Below, in pieces: positions 1 through 8,078 of a stretch of DNA of 39,171 nucleotides. The DNA comes from Winogradskyella sp. (GTDB lineage: Bacteria > Bacteroidota > Bacteroidia > Flavobacteriales > Flavobacteriaceae). The stretch lies in assembly GCF_013213975.1 (NCBI RefSeq), contig NZ_JABSST010000023.1, forward strand, positions 1 to 39,171, in the 5' to 3' direction. Numbering within the stretch: the first letter of the stretch is position 1; each line of letters begins with the position of its first letter. Under the pieces are notes generated by a model. The model saw nothing but the letters and a program-made list of their open reading frames with translations, was not told the DNA's origin and did no database searches. Both the position numbers and the translations under genes were made by a program.

Positions 1-1
1 C

Positions 2-265
2 CGTTATTTCCAAGATGTAGAAGATGATATTAAAAAATTGGTCCCTGAAGGTATTGTTGGACGTGTACCATATAAAGGTGAATTATTTGAAAGTATTCAT
101 CAGTTTGTTGGTGGCTTAAGAGCAGGTATGGGATATTGTGGAGCCAAGGATATTGCAACACTAAAAGAAACTGGTCGATTTGTAAAAATCACAGCCAGTG
201 GTATTCATGAAAGTCATCCGCATGATGTTACTATTACCAAAGAGGCACCTAATTATTCCAGATAA
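2..265 (+). CDS. guaB: IMP dehydrogenase, C-terminal end (partial)
   Basis: The reading frame is open from base 2, with no start inside the window, so this is the 3' end (87 residues) of a gene that begins upstream. It matches the C-terminus of IMP dehydrogenase, which makes XMP from IMP as the committed step of GTP synthesis. Visible landmarks are the [12 protein letters not shown] segment of the active-site flap region, the [12 protein letters not shown] segment, and the [16 protein letters not shown] tail typical of bacterial GuaB. The TTG at base 38 is internal and is not a start. It converges with the minus-strand gene that ends at 277. Confidence 0.95.
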   Translation, partial: RYFQDVEDDIKKLVPEGIVGRVPYKGELFESIHQFVGGLRAGMGYCGAKDIATLKETGRFVKITASGIHESHPHDVTITKEAPNYSR

Positions 266-276
266 TCATGATAGCT

Positions 277-1170
277 TTAAAGCAGGTGTTCTAAATGCGC
301 CTTAAAGTATTTGGCACTATCTGAAGCACTTTTGGTTGAGTTAACTGTAAAGTTGCCACCTTGTTCAATATAAAAGTATGCTAGGCCAGATTTTTTTGGA
401 TCTGGCAGTTCCTTAATATAGTCAATAGAGCCGTTTCCAAGTTCCGTGTAATCTCGAGACACCTTGTGCATATCCTTAATATGCCACATTACAAATCTAC
501 CAGGATGGTTTTCAATAAGTTGTTTTGGAGTGGAAAAGCCTTCATGCATGATCCAATACATATCTAATTGGAGTTTAACCAGTTTAGAATCTGTTGTATT
601 GGTTATGATATCAAAACCATTTTTACCATTATCATTTTTAAATTCATACCCATGATTATGATAGGCGAAACCAAGTCCAGAATTGGTTACTCGTTCACCA
701 ATGATGTTAAGCTTATCACTCAGTTTTTTGTAATCTTCAATATTTCTATTTTCTGGTGCTAGCCAGGGCCAAACAATATATTTACTTTGCATTAGTAATG
801 CTCCTTCAATAGTTTTATCTACATACTTTAATAATGTTTCATCCGACGCATTAAAATAATTTGCAAATGGATAATGACCACTGCTTATATTCAGGTTAAG
901 ATCATTTAAGATGGCTTTAAATGCTTTAGTTTTAAAGCCATAATAGGTGAGTTTTTTCTCATCATATCCATAATGTTCAAAATCTTGATATCCCATTGCT
1001 TTTAACTTTTTTAATGTGCTAATAGGATCTTTTGCCATTTCATCTCGAATAGAGTAAAGCTGATACCCTAATTTAAATCTAGAATTGGATTTACAAGAAG
1101 AAAGGGAAAACGGCAATAAACTATAAGCTCCTAAGGCTAAACTGGAAGTGATAAATTCTTTTCTATTCAT
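277..1170 (-). CDS. Secreted sugar phosphate isomerase/epimerase-like TIM-barrel lipoprotein
   Basis: The protein has 297 residues. The N-terminus MNRKEF followed by a hydrophobic stretch and LSSC (Cys26) looks like a lipoprotein signal; the RK pair also resembles the twin-arginine-like leaders common on this family in Bacteroidota. The rest matches xylose-isomerase-like TIM barrels (sugar phosphate isomerase/epimerase family): GYQLYSIRDEM near 35-45, HNHGYEF (171-177), LDMYW (202-206), HIKDM (230-234) and a late Glu269, consistent with a Glu/Asp/His/Glu metal site. The substrate cannot be read from sequence; the family acts on sugars or inositols. It lies 17 bases behind the gene at 1188-1739 on the same strand, so the two are probably cotranscribed. 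Confidence 0.8.
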   Translation of the reverse strand: MNRKEFITSSLALGAYSLLPFSLSSCKSNSRFKLGYQLYSIRDEMAKDPISTLKKLKAMGYQDFEHYGYDEKKLTYYGFKTKAFKAILNDLNLNISSGHYPFANYFNASDETLLKYVDKTIEGALLMQSKYIVWPWLAPENRNIEDYKKLSDKLNIIGERVTNSGLGFAYHNHGYEFKNDNGKNGFDIITNTTDSKLVKLQLDMYWIMHEGFSTPKQLIENHPGRFVMWHIKDMHKVSRDYTELGNGSIDYIKELPDPKKSGLAYFYIEQGGNFTVNSTKSASDSAKYFKAHLEHLL

Positions 1171-1187
1171 AAGATTAAATATGATTT

Positions 1188-1739
1188 TTAGTCTAAATGA
1201 CTTTTAATTTCTTTTGATATTTGATCAATCCAGATTTGGTTCTCTTCGATATTTTGACCGTGATTTGTTTCTGAATCATACTGTTTTTGCGTGTCTAAAC
1301 AGTCTTTCCATAACCTTTTGTAAATTGTATAATAGGTATCAAAATTTGCTTCATTTTGATCAATCAACGTTTTAAATTCTTCGTTAATCTTTAAAGCGAA
1401 AAGCCCGGCAATATCAAAATGTAGTTGCTCGTATTTTAACAAAAAATCACTCTCTTTATAAACCCAAGACTCATCTGAGTAAAATAGAGCATTTACGTGA
1501 AGTGACTGGTAATTTTTAATAGTATTGTTTTCATCTACTTGAACTTCGTTTGGAAATATTTCTATTTTATAAGTGGTTTGAGCAAAGGCAACAACATTCA
1601 AGTTCGGTTTTGCCTTAAAGTTAGGCCATTCAAGATTTAAATTATTGGACCATGGAATTGTAGTTGATGTGTTTAAGTCGTTTTGACTAAAGGCTAAGAG
1701 ACTAGTAACACATAACGTTACTAATAAGAGGTTTTGCAT
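1188..1739 (-). CDS. Secreted DUF922-like protein with altered HExxH motif
   Basis: The protein has 183 residues and an N-terminal signal peptide (MQNLLLVTLCVTSLLAFSQ). The body resembles the DUF922 family of putative secreted zinc-protease-like proteins: LEWPNF near 37-41, then a short motif around residue 103 that in the family as I recall it reads HEQxHFD, and a later YDxxTNHG (His160). Here the first position is Tyr103 (codon tac), giving Y-E-Q-L-H, so one expected metal ligand is missing. The family call rests on recalled motifs only. It is the promoter-proximal gene of a likely two-gene unit with the sugar-isomerase-like lipoprotein. No strong TAnnTTTG element was found upstream. Confidence 0.55.
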   Translation of the reverse strand: MQNLLLVTLCVTSLLAFSQNDLNTSTTIPWSNNLNLEWPNFKAKPNLNVVAFAQTTYKIEIFPNEVQVDENNTIKNYQSLHVNALFYSDESWVYKESDFLLKYEQLHFDIAGLFALKINEEFKTLIDQNEANFDTYYTIYKRLWKDCLDTQKQYDSETNHGQNIEENQIWIDQISKEIKSHLD

Positions 1740-1774
1740 TGAAAATACTTTAATACAATCAAGTTACATCTTTT

Positions 1775-1807
1775 TTTGATATCGATATGCTATAAACCTT
1801 ATCTTCG
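1775..1807 (+). promoter_or_regulatory. Probable crtY promoter (Bacteroidota type)
   Basis: TTTG at 1775-1778 and TATCTTCG at 1800-1807 (one mismatch to TAnnTTTG) are separated by 21 bases. The element sits 20 bases before the crtY ATG. Both the mismatch and the spacing lower confidence. Confidence 0.35.
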
Positions 1808-1827
1808 CTAAGGATTTTAATTACCAA

Positions 1828-2967
1828 ATGATTAAAAACGATTATATCATTTTAGGCGCTGGCGCCTCAGGTTTAATGTTGGCATATCGCATGGCAACAG
1901 ATGCTTTCTTTGATAATAAATCCATACTTATAATTGACCAATTTAAGGAAAAAGGGAATGATCGTACATGGTGCTTTTGGGAGGATAATGAAGGTGAATG
2001 GGATAATATCTTAACTAAAGAATGGTCTAAAATTTTCTTTGGTAGTAAGTCTTATTCTAATGAAATTGACATTTTACCTTATCATTATAAAATGATTCGA
2101 AGTAAAGATTTTTATGATCTACTTTGGTCTACAATAAACAAAAAATCGAATATCAATTTTATTGAAGATACGGTTTTGGATTCTAAAGAAGGGAGAGAAG
2201 GAGTAACGATTAAGACCACTAATTCAAGCTATTTTGGTTCTAAGGTGTTTAATAGTTTACCAGATCATAGCTTATATAATTCACAAGATAAATATCCGGT
2301 ATTGCAACAACATTTTGTTGGATGGTTTGTTAAAACAGAATCAGAATTGTTTGATGATTCTGTAGCTAAGTTTATGGATTTTACGGTGCCGCAAAAAGGG
2401 AATACACGATTCATGTATGTCTTGCCTACGGATAAAAATACAGCCCTTTTTGAATATACTTTGTTTTCTAAAGACTTATTAGATTTATCGGAATATGATC
2501 TGGCCATAAAGAACTACTTACGAGAACATAATGTTGATAAGTATGAGATTATTGAAGTCGAAAAAGGATCCATTCCTATGACGTCTTATAAGTTTCATAA
2601 ACGTAATTCTAAACATGTTTTAAATATAGGAACCGTTGGTGGATGGACTAAAGCAAGTACCGGGTATACCTTTAGGAATACTTCAAAAAAAACAAAAGAT
2701 GTCGTAGAGTTTTTAAAGCGTAAAAGTGATCTTTCCCAATTTCAAAAGAGATCTAAATTTTGGTTTTATGATCTTATTTTTCTAGATGTTCTATCACATC
2801 ACAACGATGAAGGTGCTGCTGTTTTTACCTCTATGTTTAGGAAGGCTAATATTAAAACTATTTTTAAGTTTTTAGACGAAGAATCTAATATAATTGAAGA
2901 TTTAAGAATTATTTTAGCTGTACCTGCAAAACGATTTGTTCAAGCTTTTCTTAAAAGAATATTCTAG
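1828..2967 (+). CDS. crtY: Lycopene beta-cyclase
   Basis: The protein has 379 residues, normal for bacterial CrtY-type cyclases. It has an N-terminal dinucleotide-binding motif GAGASG (10-15), the family signature DRTWCFWE (45-52), and a later SIPMTSYKFH / GTVGGWTKASTGYTF region typical of lycopene cyclases. It converts lycopene to beta-carotene at the membrane. The other carotenoid genes (crtI, crtB, crtZ) lie about 10 kb away on the opposite strand, so crtY is a separate transcription unit here. Its stop codon interlocks with the stop of the convergent small gene at 2964-3203 in a shared CTAG. Confidence 0.95.
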   Translation: MIKNDYIILGAGASGLMLAYRMATDAFFDNKSILIIDQFKEKGNDRTWCFWEDNEGEWDNILTKEWSKIFFGSKSYSNEIDILPYHYKMIRSKDFYDLLWSTINKKSNINFIEDTVLDSKEGREGVTIKTTNSSYFGSKVFNSLPDHSLYNSQDKYPVLQQHFVGWFVKTESELFDDSVAKFMDFTVPQKGNTRFMYVLPTDKNTALFEYTLFSKDLLDLSEYDLAIKNYLREHNVDKYEIIEVEKGSIPMTSYKFHKRNSKHVLNIGTVGGWTKASTGYTFRNTSKKTKDVVEFLKRKSDLSQFQKRSKFWFYDLIFLDVLSHHNDEGAAVFTSMFRKANIKTIFKFLDEESNIIEDLRIILAVPAKRFVQAFLKRIF

Positions 2968-3203
2968 TTTTCAGAATATACTTGGCCACGATGTGGTTTT
3001 AACGCATCTCTTATGGGGATCATTTCAGATTCATTAACAACAAGATAGGCAATACTATGCATTTCGGTGTAAGTTTCAATACCAGTAATATCGATATCAA
3101 GCTGTTGTAATTTTATAAATTGATTTAAATGAATCAAATGATGTTCTGCGGTATTTTTGCTCAACGGGCCTCTGAAGTCCCAAATTAATTTAAGTCTACG
3201 CAT
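2964..3203 (-). CDS. Small conserved-looking protein of unknown function
   Basis: A 79-residue protein beginning MRRLKLIWDF. I chose the ATG at 3203 because it overlaps the end of the SRPBCC gene by 8 bases (aATGcgtag), as expected for translational coupling; an in-frame ATG at 3230 would add nine residues and deepen the overlap. It is soluble with no signal peptide, and contains two histidines in a row in a TAEHHLIHL segment near residues 18-26. I do not recognise the family. Its coupling to an SRPBCC gene and its position beside crtY suggest a carotenoid-associated role, but that is inference. Confidence 0.6.
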   Translation of the reverse strand: MRRLKLIWDFRGPLSKNTAEHHLIHLNQFIKLQQLDIDITGIETYTEMHSIAYLVVNESEMIPIRDALKPHRGQVYSEN

Positions 3204-3651
3204 TATTAACTGAAATACCTTTTTCAACAAAATTTTTGAAATTTCTCATGTAAGATTTAGTTTGTTTTTTAAATGCTCTAGGCATTAAAAAAAGCATGGC
3301 ATTCATAGCAAAGTTAGTCGGCTCAAATTTATTTTCGCAAATCCATTTGGTATGACCCTGAGGTGTGAGTTCAAAATAATTCTGTTGAATATTTCTAACA
3401 CCTTTAGTATTGTAAGTGGCATGAAACTCGTGTGGAAATTTTTGTTTTGTTATGGTCTCAATGAGTTCCATCTGGTGTTTTCCAAAATCATAATTTAATT
3501 TCATCTGAGCCCCAAATTTACCAGGTGTACCAGATATATGTTCTGCACTAACAAGGCCTTCTTGCCAATGCTTCATGTTATCTGTAGAATCCATTTTTTT
3601 AATGACCTCCTCCAAACCCTTTTTAATAATTATTTCGGTAGTATATTTCAT
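3196..3651 (-). CDS. SRPBCC-family (START/Bet v1-like) protein
   Basis: A 151-residue protein whose pattern matches polyketide cyclase/dehydrase-like SRPBCC proteins: a first strand ending MKYTTEIIIKK, then the helix-loop with W29 in MKHWQEGL, alternating strands (GAQMKLNYDF, HQMELIETI, HEFHATYNT), and a long C-terminal helix with MPRAFKKQTKSYMRNFKNFVEKG. Such folds bind hydrophobic ligands in a cavity; the ligand is unknown. It is the first gene of a two-gene unit with the small protein at 2964-3203. A TATCTTTG element lies at 3668-3675 on this strand. Confidence 0.75.
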   Translation of the reverse strand: MKYTTEIIIKKGLEEVIKKMDSTDNMKHWQEGLVSAEHISGTPGKFGAQMKLNYDFGKHQMELIETITKQKFPHEFHATYNTKGVRNIQQNYFELTPQGHTKWICENKFEPTNFAMNAMLFLMPRAFKKQTKSYMRNFKNFVEKGISVNNA

Positions 3652-3667
3652 TCAATTTAATAGGCTT

Positions 3668-3675
3668 CAAAGATA
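3668..3675 (-). promoter_or_regulatory. -7 element for the SRPBCC gene
   Basis: CAAAGATA on the plus strand reads TATCTTTG on the minus strand, a full match to TAnnTTTG. It lies 16 bases upstream of the ATG at 3651. No clear TTTG is found about 19 bases further upstream. Confidence 0.5.
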
Positions 3676-3764
3676 TGTAAAAGGGTTTATACTTCGTTCA
3701 TATTATCGATGTTCATACCAATTTAGAAGTTGTAATCAAGCTAAATAATGACTTTAAGTCAGCT

Positions 3765-3793
3765 TGTGAAATAAGTGATTTATATTATTTTTG
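3765..3793 (+). promoter_or_regulatory. Promoter of the peptidyl-prolyl isomerase/chaperone operon
   Basis: TTG at 3765-3767 and TATTTTTG at 3786-3793 with 18 bases between fit the Bacteroidota promoter pattern. The start site should lie in the following GCTGGAC, leaving a leader of about 58 bases before the ATG at 3855. The same 14 bases (TATTTTTGCTGGAC) recur before aconitase at 9195-9208. Confidence 0.55.
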
Positions 3794-3854
3794 CTGGACC
3801 TCTAATTTTAGACGTATTTGATATAAATAAATTACAGTTATAAAGAAAAATAAG

Positions 3855-5801
3855 ATGGAATTGAAATTTAGATTATCGTTTTTATTATTGTTTATGTTTA
3901 GCCTTACTTTTTCTCAAGATAAGGATGAAGTTTTGCTAAGGGTTGACGGAGAACCCATTATGACTTCAGAATTTTTAAGAGTATATAATAAAAACTTAGA
4001 TCTAGTTAAAGACGAAAGTCAAAAAGATGTTGATGGTTATTTAAAGTTATTTACAGAGTATCAATTAAAGTTAAAGGAGGCTAAGCGTTTAAAACTAGAC
4101 GAAGATGCAAAATATCAACGTGAATTTTTACGCTATAAACAACAATTGACTAAAAATTACTTGTCCGAAAATAAGGTTACTGATGCATTAGTTAAAGAGG
4201 CTTATGACAGAAGTAATGTGGATATTAAAGCCTCTCATGTGTTAGTTCGATTAGATGAAAGTTCAAAAGATACGATAGAAGTATACAATCAAGTTTTGAA
4301 ATTAAGAGAACGTTTACTTAAGGAGGGATTTGATACTGTAAAGGATGATATGCATAATGGTAAAACTATTTTTTTAGAAGACTTAGGGTATTTTTCAGCC
4401 TTCAAAATGGTTTATGATTTTGAAACTGCCGCCTATAATACTGCTAAAGGAGACATATCAATGCCTTTTAGAACCCAGTTTGGTTATCATGTTGTTCAGG
4501 TCAACGATAAACGACCTTCAAGAGGAACAATTACTGCCGCACATATCATGATTGCTTTAAAACAAAAAGACACGCTTTTAGATCCAGAACAGCGAATTAA
4601 TGATATTTATAAAAAGATTCAACAAGGTGAAAATTTTGAATCTTTGGCGAAGCAGTTTTCTGATGACAAAAGTTCTGCAAAAAATGGAGGAGGTTTAAAG
4701 CCTTTTAAAAGCGGTCAATTAAGTTCTACTATTTTTGAAGATCAAGCTTTTGCTTTAAGTGAAGACGATCAGATAAGTCAGCCATTTAAAACTGAATATG
4801 GTTGGCATATTATAAAACGATTAAAACTCAAGCCAGTAGAATCTTTTGAAGAATTAAAACCTACCCTAGAATCTAGGGTAAAGCGCGATTCTAGATCTAA
4901 ATTAATAAATGACGCCATGGTTAAGGAGTTAAAGAAACGTTATACTATTGTATTTAACAAAGTTGCAAAATCGTATTTTTCTCAACTTCTAACTAAAGAA
5001 TATTTTGCACGCTCTTGGCGGCTTCCAGAAGAGTTTGAAAAGGAGACCATGGTCTTTTCAATAAATGACAAAGTATTTACCTATAATGAATTTGGTAGAC
5101 ATCTCATGTCTGCCCAGCGTGCCTATGCAAATCGTCCTACTGAGTTTTCTGAAGTTATTGATAAAGAACTAGACAAGTTTTTTGAACGCTCAATATTACA
5201 TTATCGAGAGGATAATTTAGAATTAGAAAATGAGGATTTTGCCAATATATTGAAAGAGTATAGGGATGGATTGTTATTATTTGATTTGATGGAAAAGGAA
5301 ATTTGGAATAAAGCCTCAAAAGATACTCTAGGATTAGCAGCGTATTTTCAAAAACATATCTCAAAATACCAATGGGATGAGCGTGTAGATGTCCTAATTG
5401 CATCTTCAGGAAATAGATTAAATGCAGAACAAGCTTTAAATTTAATGAAGAAGCAAAAGACAGAGAGTGAGATTAAAAGCATCCTAAATACTGAAAAAGA
5501 AAACAATATCATTTTTACTAAAGGAGTTTTTAATACAACCGATAGTAAACTTCCTAAAGATTTTGAAATTAAGGAAGGTATATCTAAAATATACGAGCAC
5601 AACGCAGCCTTTCATGTTATAAATGTCTATAACATTGTTCCTGCAGGTGACAAAACTTTTGAAGAAGCTAAAGGGAATGTCATAAATGATTATCAAGAGC
5701 AATTAGAGAAAAACTGGATTGATAGTCTTTATGAAAACTTTAGTGTTGAGGTTAATAATAAGGAGCTACAAGCAGTGAAGGAAAAAATTAAAAATCAATA
5801 A
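3855..5801 (+). CDS. Periplasmic parvulin-type peptidyl-prolyl isomerase, two rotamase domains
   Basis: The protein has 648 residues with a signal peptide (about residues 1-20, ending LTFS before QDKDE). A SurA_N-like helical part (30-120) is followed by a first parvulin domain at about 125-216 (ASHVLVRL ... FGYHVVQV) and a second at about 227-324 (AAHIMIAL ... FSDDKSS, GGGLKPF, YGWHIIK). The remaining 320 residues are mostly helical with no motif I recognise and may be a chaperone or scaffold region. It probably acts in the periplasm on outer-membrane protein folding. It is the first gene of a tight unit: five bases separate it from the lipoprotein gene at 5807. Confidence 0.9.
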   Translation: MELKFRLSFLLLFMFSLTFSQDKDEVLLRVDGEPIMTSEFLRVYNKNLDLVKDESQKDVDGYLKLFTEYQLKLKEAKRLKLDEDAKYQREFLRYKQQLTKNYLSENKVTDALVKEAYDRSNVDIKASHVLVRLDESSKDTIEVYNQVLKLRERLLKEGFDTVKDDMHNGKTIFLEDLGYFSAFKMVYDFETAAYNTAKGDISMPFRTQFGYHVVQVNDKRPSRGTITAAHIMIALKQKDTLLDPEQRINDIYKKIQQGENFESLAKQFSDDKSSAKNGGGLKPFKSGQLSSTIFEDQAFALSEDDQISQPFKTEYGWHIIKRLKLKPVESFEELKPTLESRVKRDSRSKLINDAMVKELKKRYTIVFNKVAKSYFSQLLTKEYFARSWRLPEEFEKETMVFSINDKVFTYNEFGRHLMSAQRAYANRPTEFSEVIDKELDKFFERSILHYREDNLELENEDFANILKEYRDGLLLFDLMEKEIWNKASKDTLGLAAYFQKHISKYQWDERVDVLIASSGNRLNAEQALNLMKKQKTESEIKSILNTEKENNIIFTKGVFNTTDSKLPKDFEIKEGISKIYEHNAAFHVINVYNIVPAGDKTFEEAKGNVINDYQEQLEKNWIDSLYENFSVEVNNKELQAVKEKIKNQ

Positions 5802-5806
5802 TTTTT

Positions 5807-6658
5807 TTGAAACAATCTTTTTCCATACTGTGTTTTGCTATTCTCTTTTGTGGTTGTGATTTTTTTAAAACCACTGATGATCGTCAACCTGTTGCGAGAG
5901 TAAATGATACGTATCTCTATGAGGAAGATATAGCTAACCTTATACCCAAAAGTGTAAGTAAAGAAGATAGTTTAGTATTAGTAAATGCCTACATTAATCG
6001 TTGGGCAAGACAGCTACTTCTAATGGATGGCGCCTTACTTAATCTTTCTGAAGATAAACAAAGTGAATTCTCAAAGCTCGTTGAGCAATACAAAAGCGAT
6101 CTATTTACCAAAGCCTATTTAGAAGGTTTAGTTAAGAAAAATATTGATACGGTTGTTACTATTAGTGAAGCTAAGGTATTTTATGAATCCAATAGAGAAT
6201 CTTTTAAGCTTAATGATGTTTTATTACAATTTAGATATGTGAGTTTACCACTGAATCCAGTGGGTTTAGATACCATTACTAAACGCTTTAAACGATTTGA
6301 AGCTAAGGATAAACGCTACCTAGATTCTATTTCTGTTCAATTTAAGTCTTATTCCTTAAACGATTCGTTATGGGTTAAGTATAATCAAGTTGCAGAGAAA
6401 GTAGCAGTCGTAAACCAGGAAAATAAAATTGATCTGTTAAAAAAATCTAATTTCTTACAACTCAAAGACTCAATAAACCTATATTTGATGCATGTTAATG
6501 ACGTTAGATTACAAAATGAATACGCTCCTTTAGAGTATGTCTTACCGTCAATAAAACAGATCGTTATTAACAAAAGAAAGTTAGAGCTTATCAAGCAATT
6601 AGAAAATGATATTACAAAAGATGCCATTACAAACAACAAATTTGAAATATATAAGTAG
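5807..6658 (+). CDS. SurA_N-like periplasmic lipoprotein without isomerase domain
   Basis: The protein has 283 residues and starts at TTG, five bases after the previous stop; no ATG would preserve the signal. The leader MKQSFSILCFAILFCGC carries a lipobox with Cys17. From residue about 28, PVARVNDTYLYEEDIANLIP followed by a helical bundle resembles the N-terminal chaperone domain of SurA/PrsA-type proteins, and FYESNRESFKLNDVLLQFRYVSLP resembles the lead-in to a parvulin domain. No parvulin core (ASHIL, FSD, GYH) follows. It is therefore likely a membrane-anchored, holdase-like chaperone. Position between two parvulins supports this. Product name and partner are inference. Confidence 0.65.
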   Translation: MKQSFSILCFAILFCGCDFFKTTDDRQPVARVNDTYLYEEDIANLIPKSVSKEDSLVLVNAYINRWARQLLLMDGALLNLSEDKQSEFSKLVEQYKSDLFTKAYLEGLVKKNIDTVVTISEAKVFYESNRESFKLNDVLLQFRYVSLPLNPVGLDTITKRFKRFEAKDKRYLDSISVQFKSYSLNDSLWVKYNQVAEKVAVVNQENKIDLLKKSNFLQLKDSINLYLMHVNDVRLQNEYAPLEYVLPSIKQIVINKRKLELIKQLENDITKDAITNNKFEIYK

Positions 6659-8075
6659 TCTACTCGGATTGTTTTGCTTGTGCTTCACAACAATTGGACA
6701 TGCTCAAGAAATTCTTCCAGATGAAGAAGAAGAAGCTGCACCACTATTGAAAAAGAAAGATGATCCTGGCAATAAATCTCGTATCAAAGCAGATGGAGTT
6801 GCGGCGGTTGTAGGTGATTACATCGTGTTAGAATCTGATTTGGATCGCGAGATTGCACAATTAGAAGCCCAAGGTGCTGACCTTCGAGGAAAGACGCGGT
6901 GCGAATTATTTGGAAGTCTACTTGAAAAGAAATTATATGCCCACCAGGCTGTACAGGATAGTGTTTTGGTTAATGAACTTTATATTCAATCATTAGTAGA
7001 ACAGCAGATTCAGGGTATTATGGCGCAAACTCAAGGCGATATGGATGGCCTTATTAAATTTTACAAAAAAGATTCAGAACAGGCATTACGTGATGAAATG
7101 TTTGAGATCAATAAAAATGCATATCTCGCTAAAGAAATGCAGGATAAGGTGATATCTGATGTTGAGATTACACCAGAAGAGGTGAGAACATTTTTTAATG
7201 AGATACCAGAAGATGAGCGACCAACATTTGGTACAGAATTAAAGGTTGCTCAAATTGTTGTGATTCCAGAAGTAACTGAAGAAGCAAAGCAGGCTGTTAT
7301 CGATAAATTGAAGGAGTTTAAAAAAGATGTTGAAGAAAATGGTTCAAGTTTTACAACAAAAGCATTGTTCTATTCTGAAGATACAGGTTCAAAAAATAAC
7401 GGAGGTTTACTACCGACAATGAACAGAAAGCAGCCTCGAATGGTAAAGGAGTTTAGAGATGTTGCTTTTAATTTACAAGAAGGAGAAATTTCAGATCCAT
7501 TTGAAACGGACTTTGGTTATCATATTATTTACTTGGAGAAGATTCGAGGTCAAGAATACGATGTTAGGCACATCTTATTAAGACCAAAATTATCTCAAGC
7601 GGCTATTCAAAAGGCTAAAGATGAAATTGATTTGGTTAGAGAAAAAATTGTGGCAGGTCAAATTAGTTTCGCTGAGGCAGCCAGAGAATTTAGTGATGAA
7701 AAAGAAACAAAATTCGAAGGAGGTCAATTAACAAATCCAACAACTCAAGATTTTAATTTTGAGCTCACCAAAATGGATACCGAGCTTTATACTCAGATTC
7801 AAGGATTAAAGGATGGGGAAATTAGTCCAGTTATTCAAGACGAGGATAGAGTCAACACGATAAAGTTTAAAATCATGACTGTAACGGACAGAATCGATGA
7901 TCATAAAGCAGATTTTGCCAGAGATTATTTAAAAATCAAGGATTTAGCACTTTACGATAAACAGATAAAGGCTATAGAAAAATGGCAAAAAGAAGCTATT
8001 CTAGAAACTTATATTAAAATTAATGGGGAGTATAGAGATTGTGATTATCAAAGTAATTGGTTAAAAACAGAATAG
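6621..8075 (+). CDS. SurA-like periplasmic chaperone/peptidyl-prolyl isomerase
   Basis: The protein has 484 residues from this ATG. Three starts are possible: ATG 6606, ATG 6621 and TTG 6642. The last gives the neatest signal peptide (MKYISSLLGLFCLCFTTIGHA), the first an overlong one; all overlap the upstream gene. After an acidic linker (PDEEEEAAP), VAAVVGDYIVLESDLDREI is the standard SurA_N opening. Two parvulin-like domains follow, about 207-307 (KVAQIVVIP ... FGYHIIYLEKI) and 315-410 (YDVRHILLRP, FSDEKETKFEGGQL); the second lacks a GYH near its end, so it may be inactive. Expected role: outer-membrane protein assembly. Four bases separate it from the MoxR gene. Confidence 0.88.
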   Translation: MPLQTTNLKYISSLLGLFCLCFTTIGHAQEILPDEEEEAAPLLKKKDDPGNKSRIKADGVAAVVGDYIVLESDLDREIAQLEAQGADLRGKTRCELFGSLLEKKLYAHQAVQDSVLVNELYIQSLVEQQIQGIMAQTQGDMDGLIKFYKKDSEQALRDEMFEINKNAYLAKEMQDKVISDVEITPEEVRTFFNEIPEDERPTFGTELKVAQIVVIPEVTEEAKQAVIDKLKEFKKDVEENGSSFTTKALFYSEDTGSKNNGGLLPTMNRKQPRMVKEFRDVAFNLQEGEISDPFETDFGYHIIYLEKIRGQEYDVRHILLRPKLSQAAIQKAKDEIDLVREKIVAGQISFAEAAREFSDEKETKFEGGQLTNPTTQDFNFELTKMDTELYTQIQGLKDGEISPVIQDEDRVNTIKFKIMTVTDRIDDHKADFARDYLKIKDLALYDKQIKAIEKWQKEAILETYIKINGEYRDCDYQSNWLKTE

Positions 8076-8078
8076 TTT

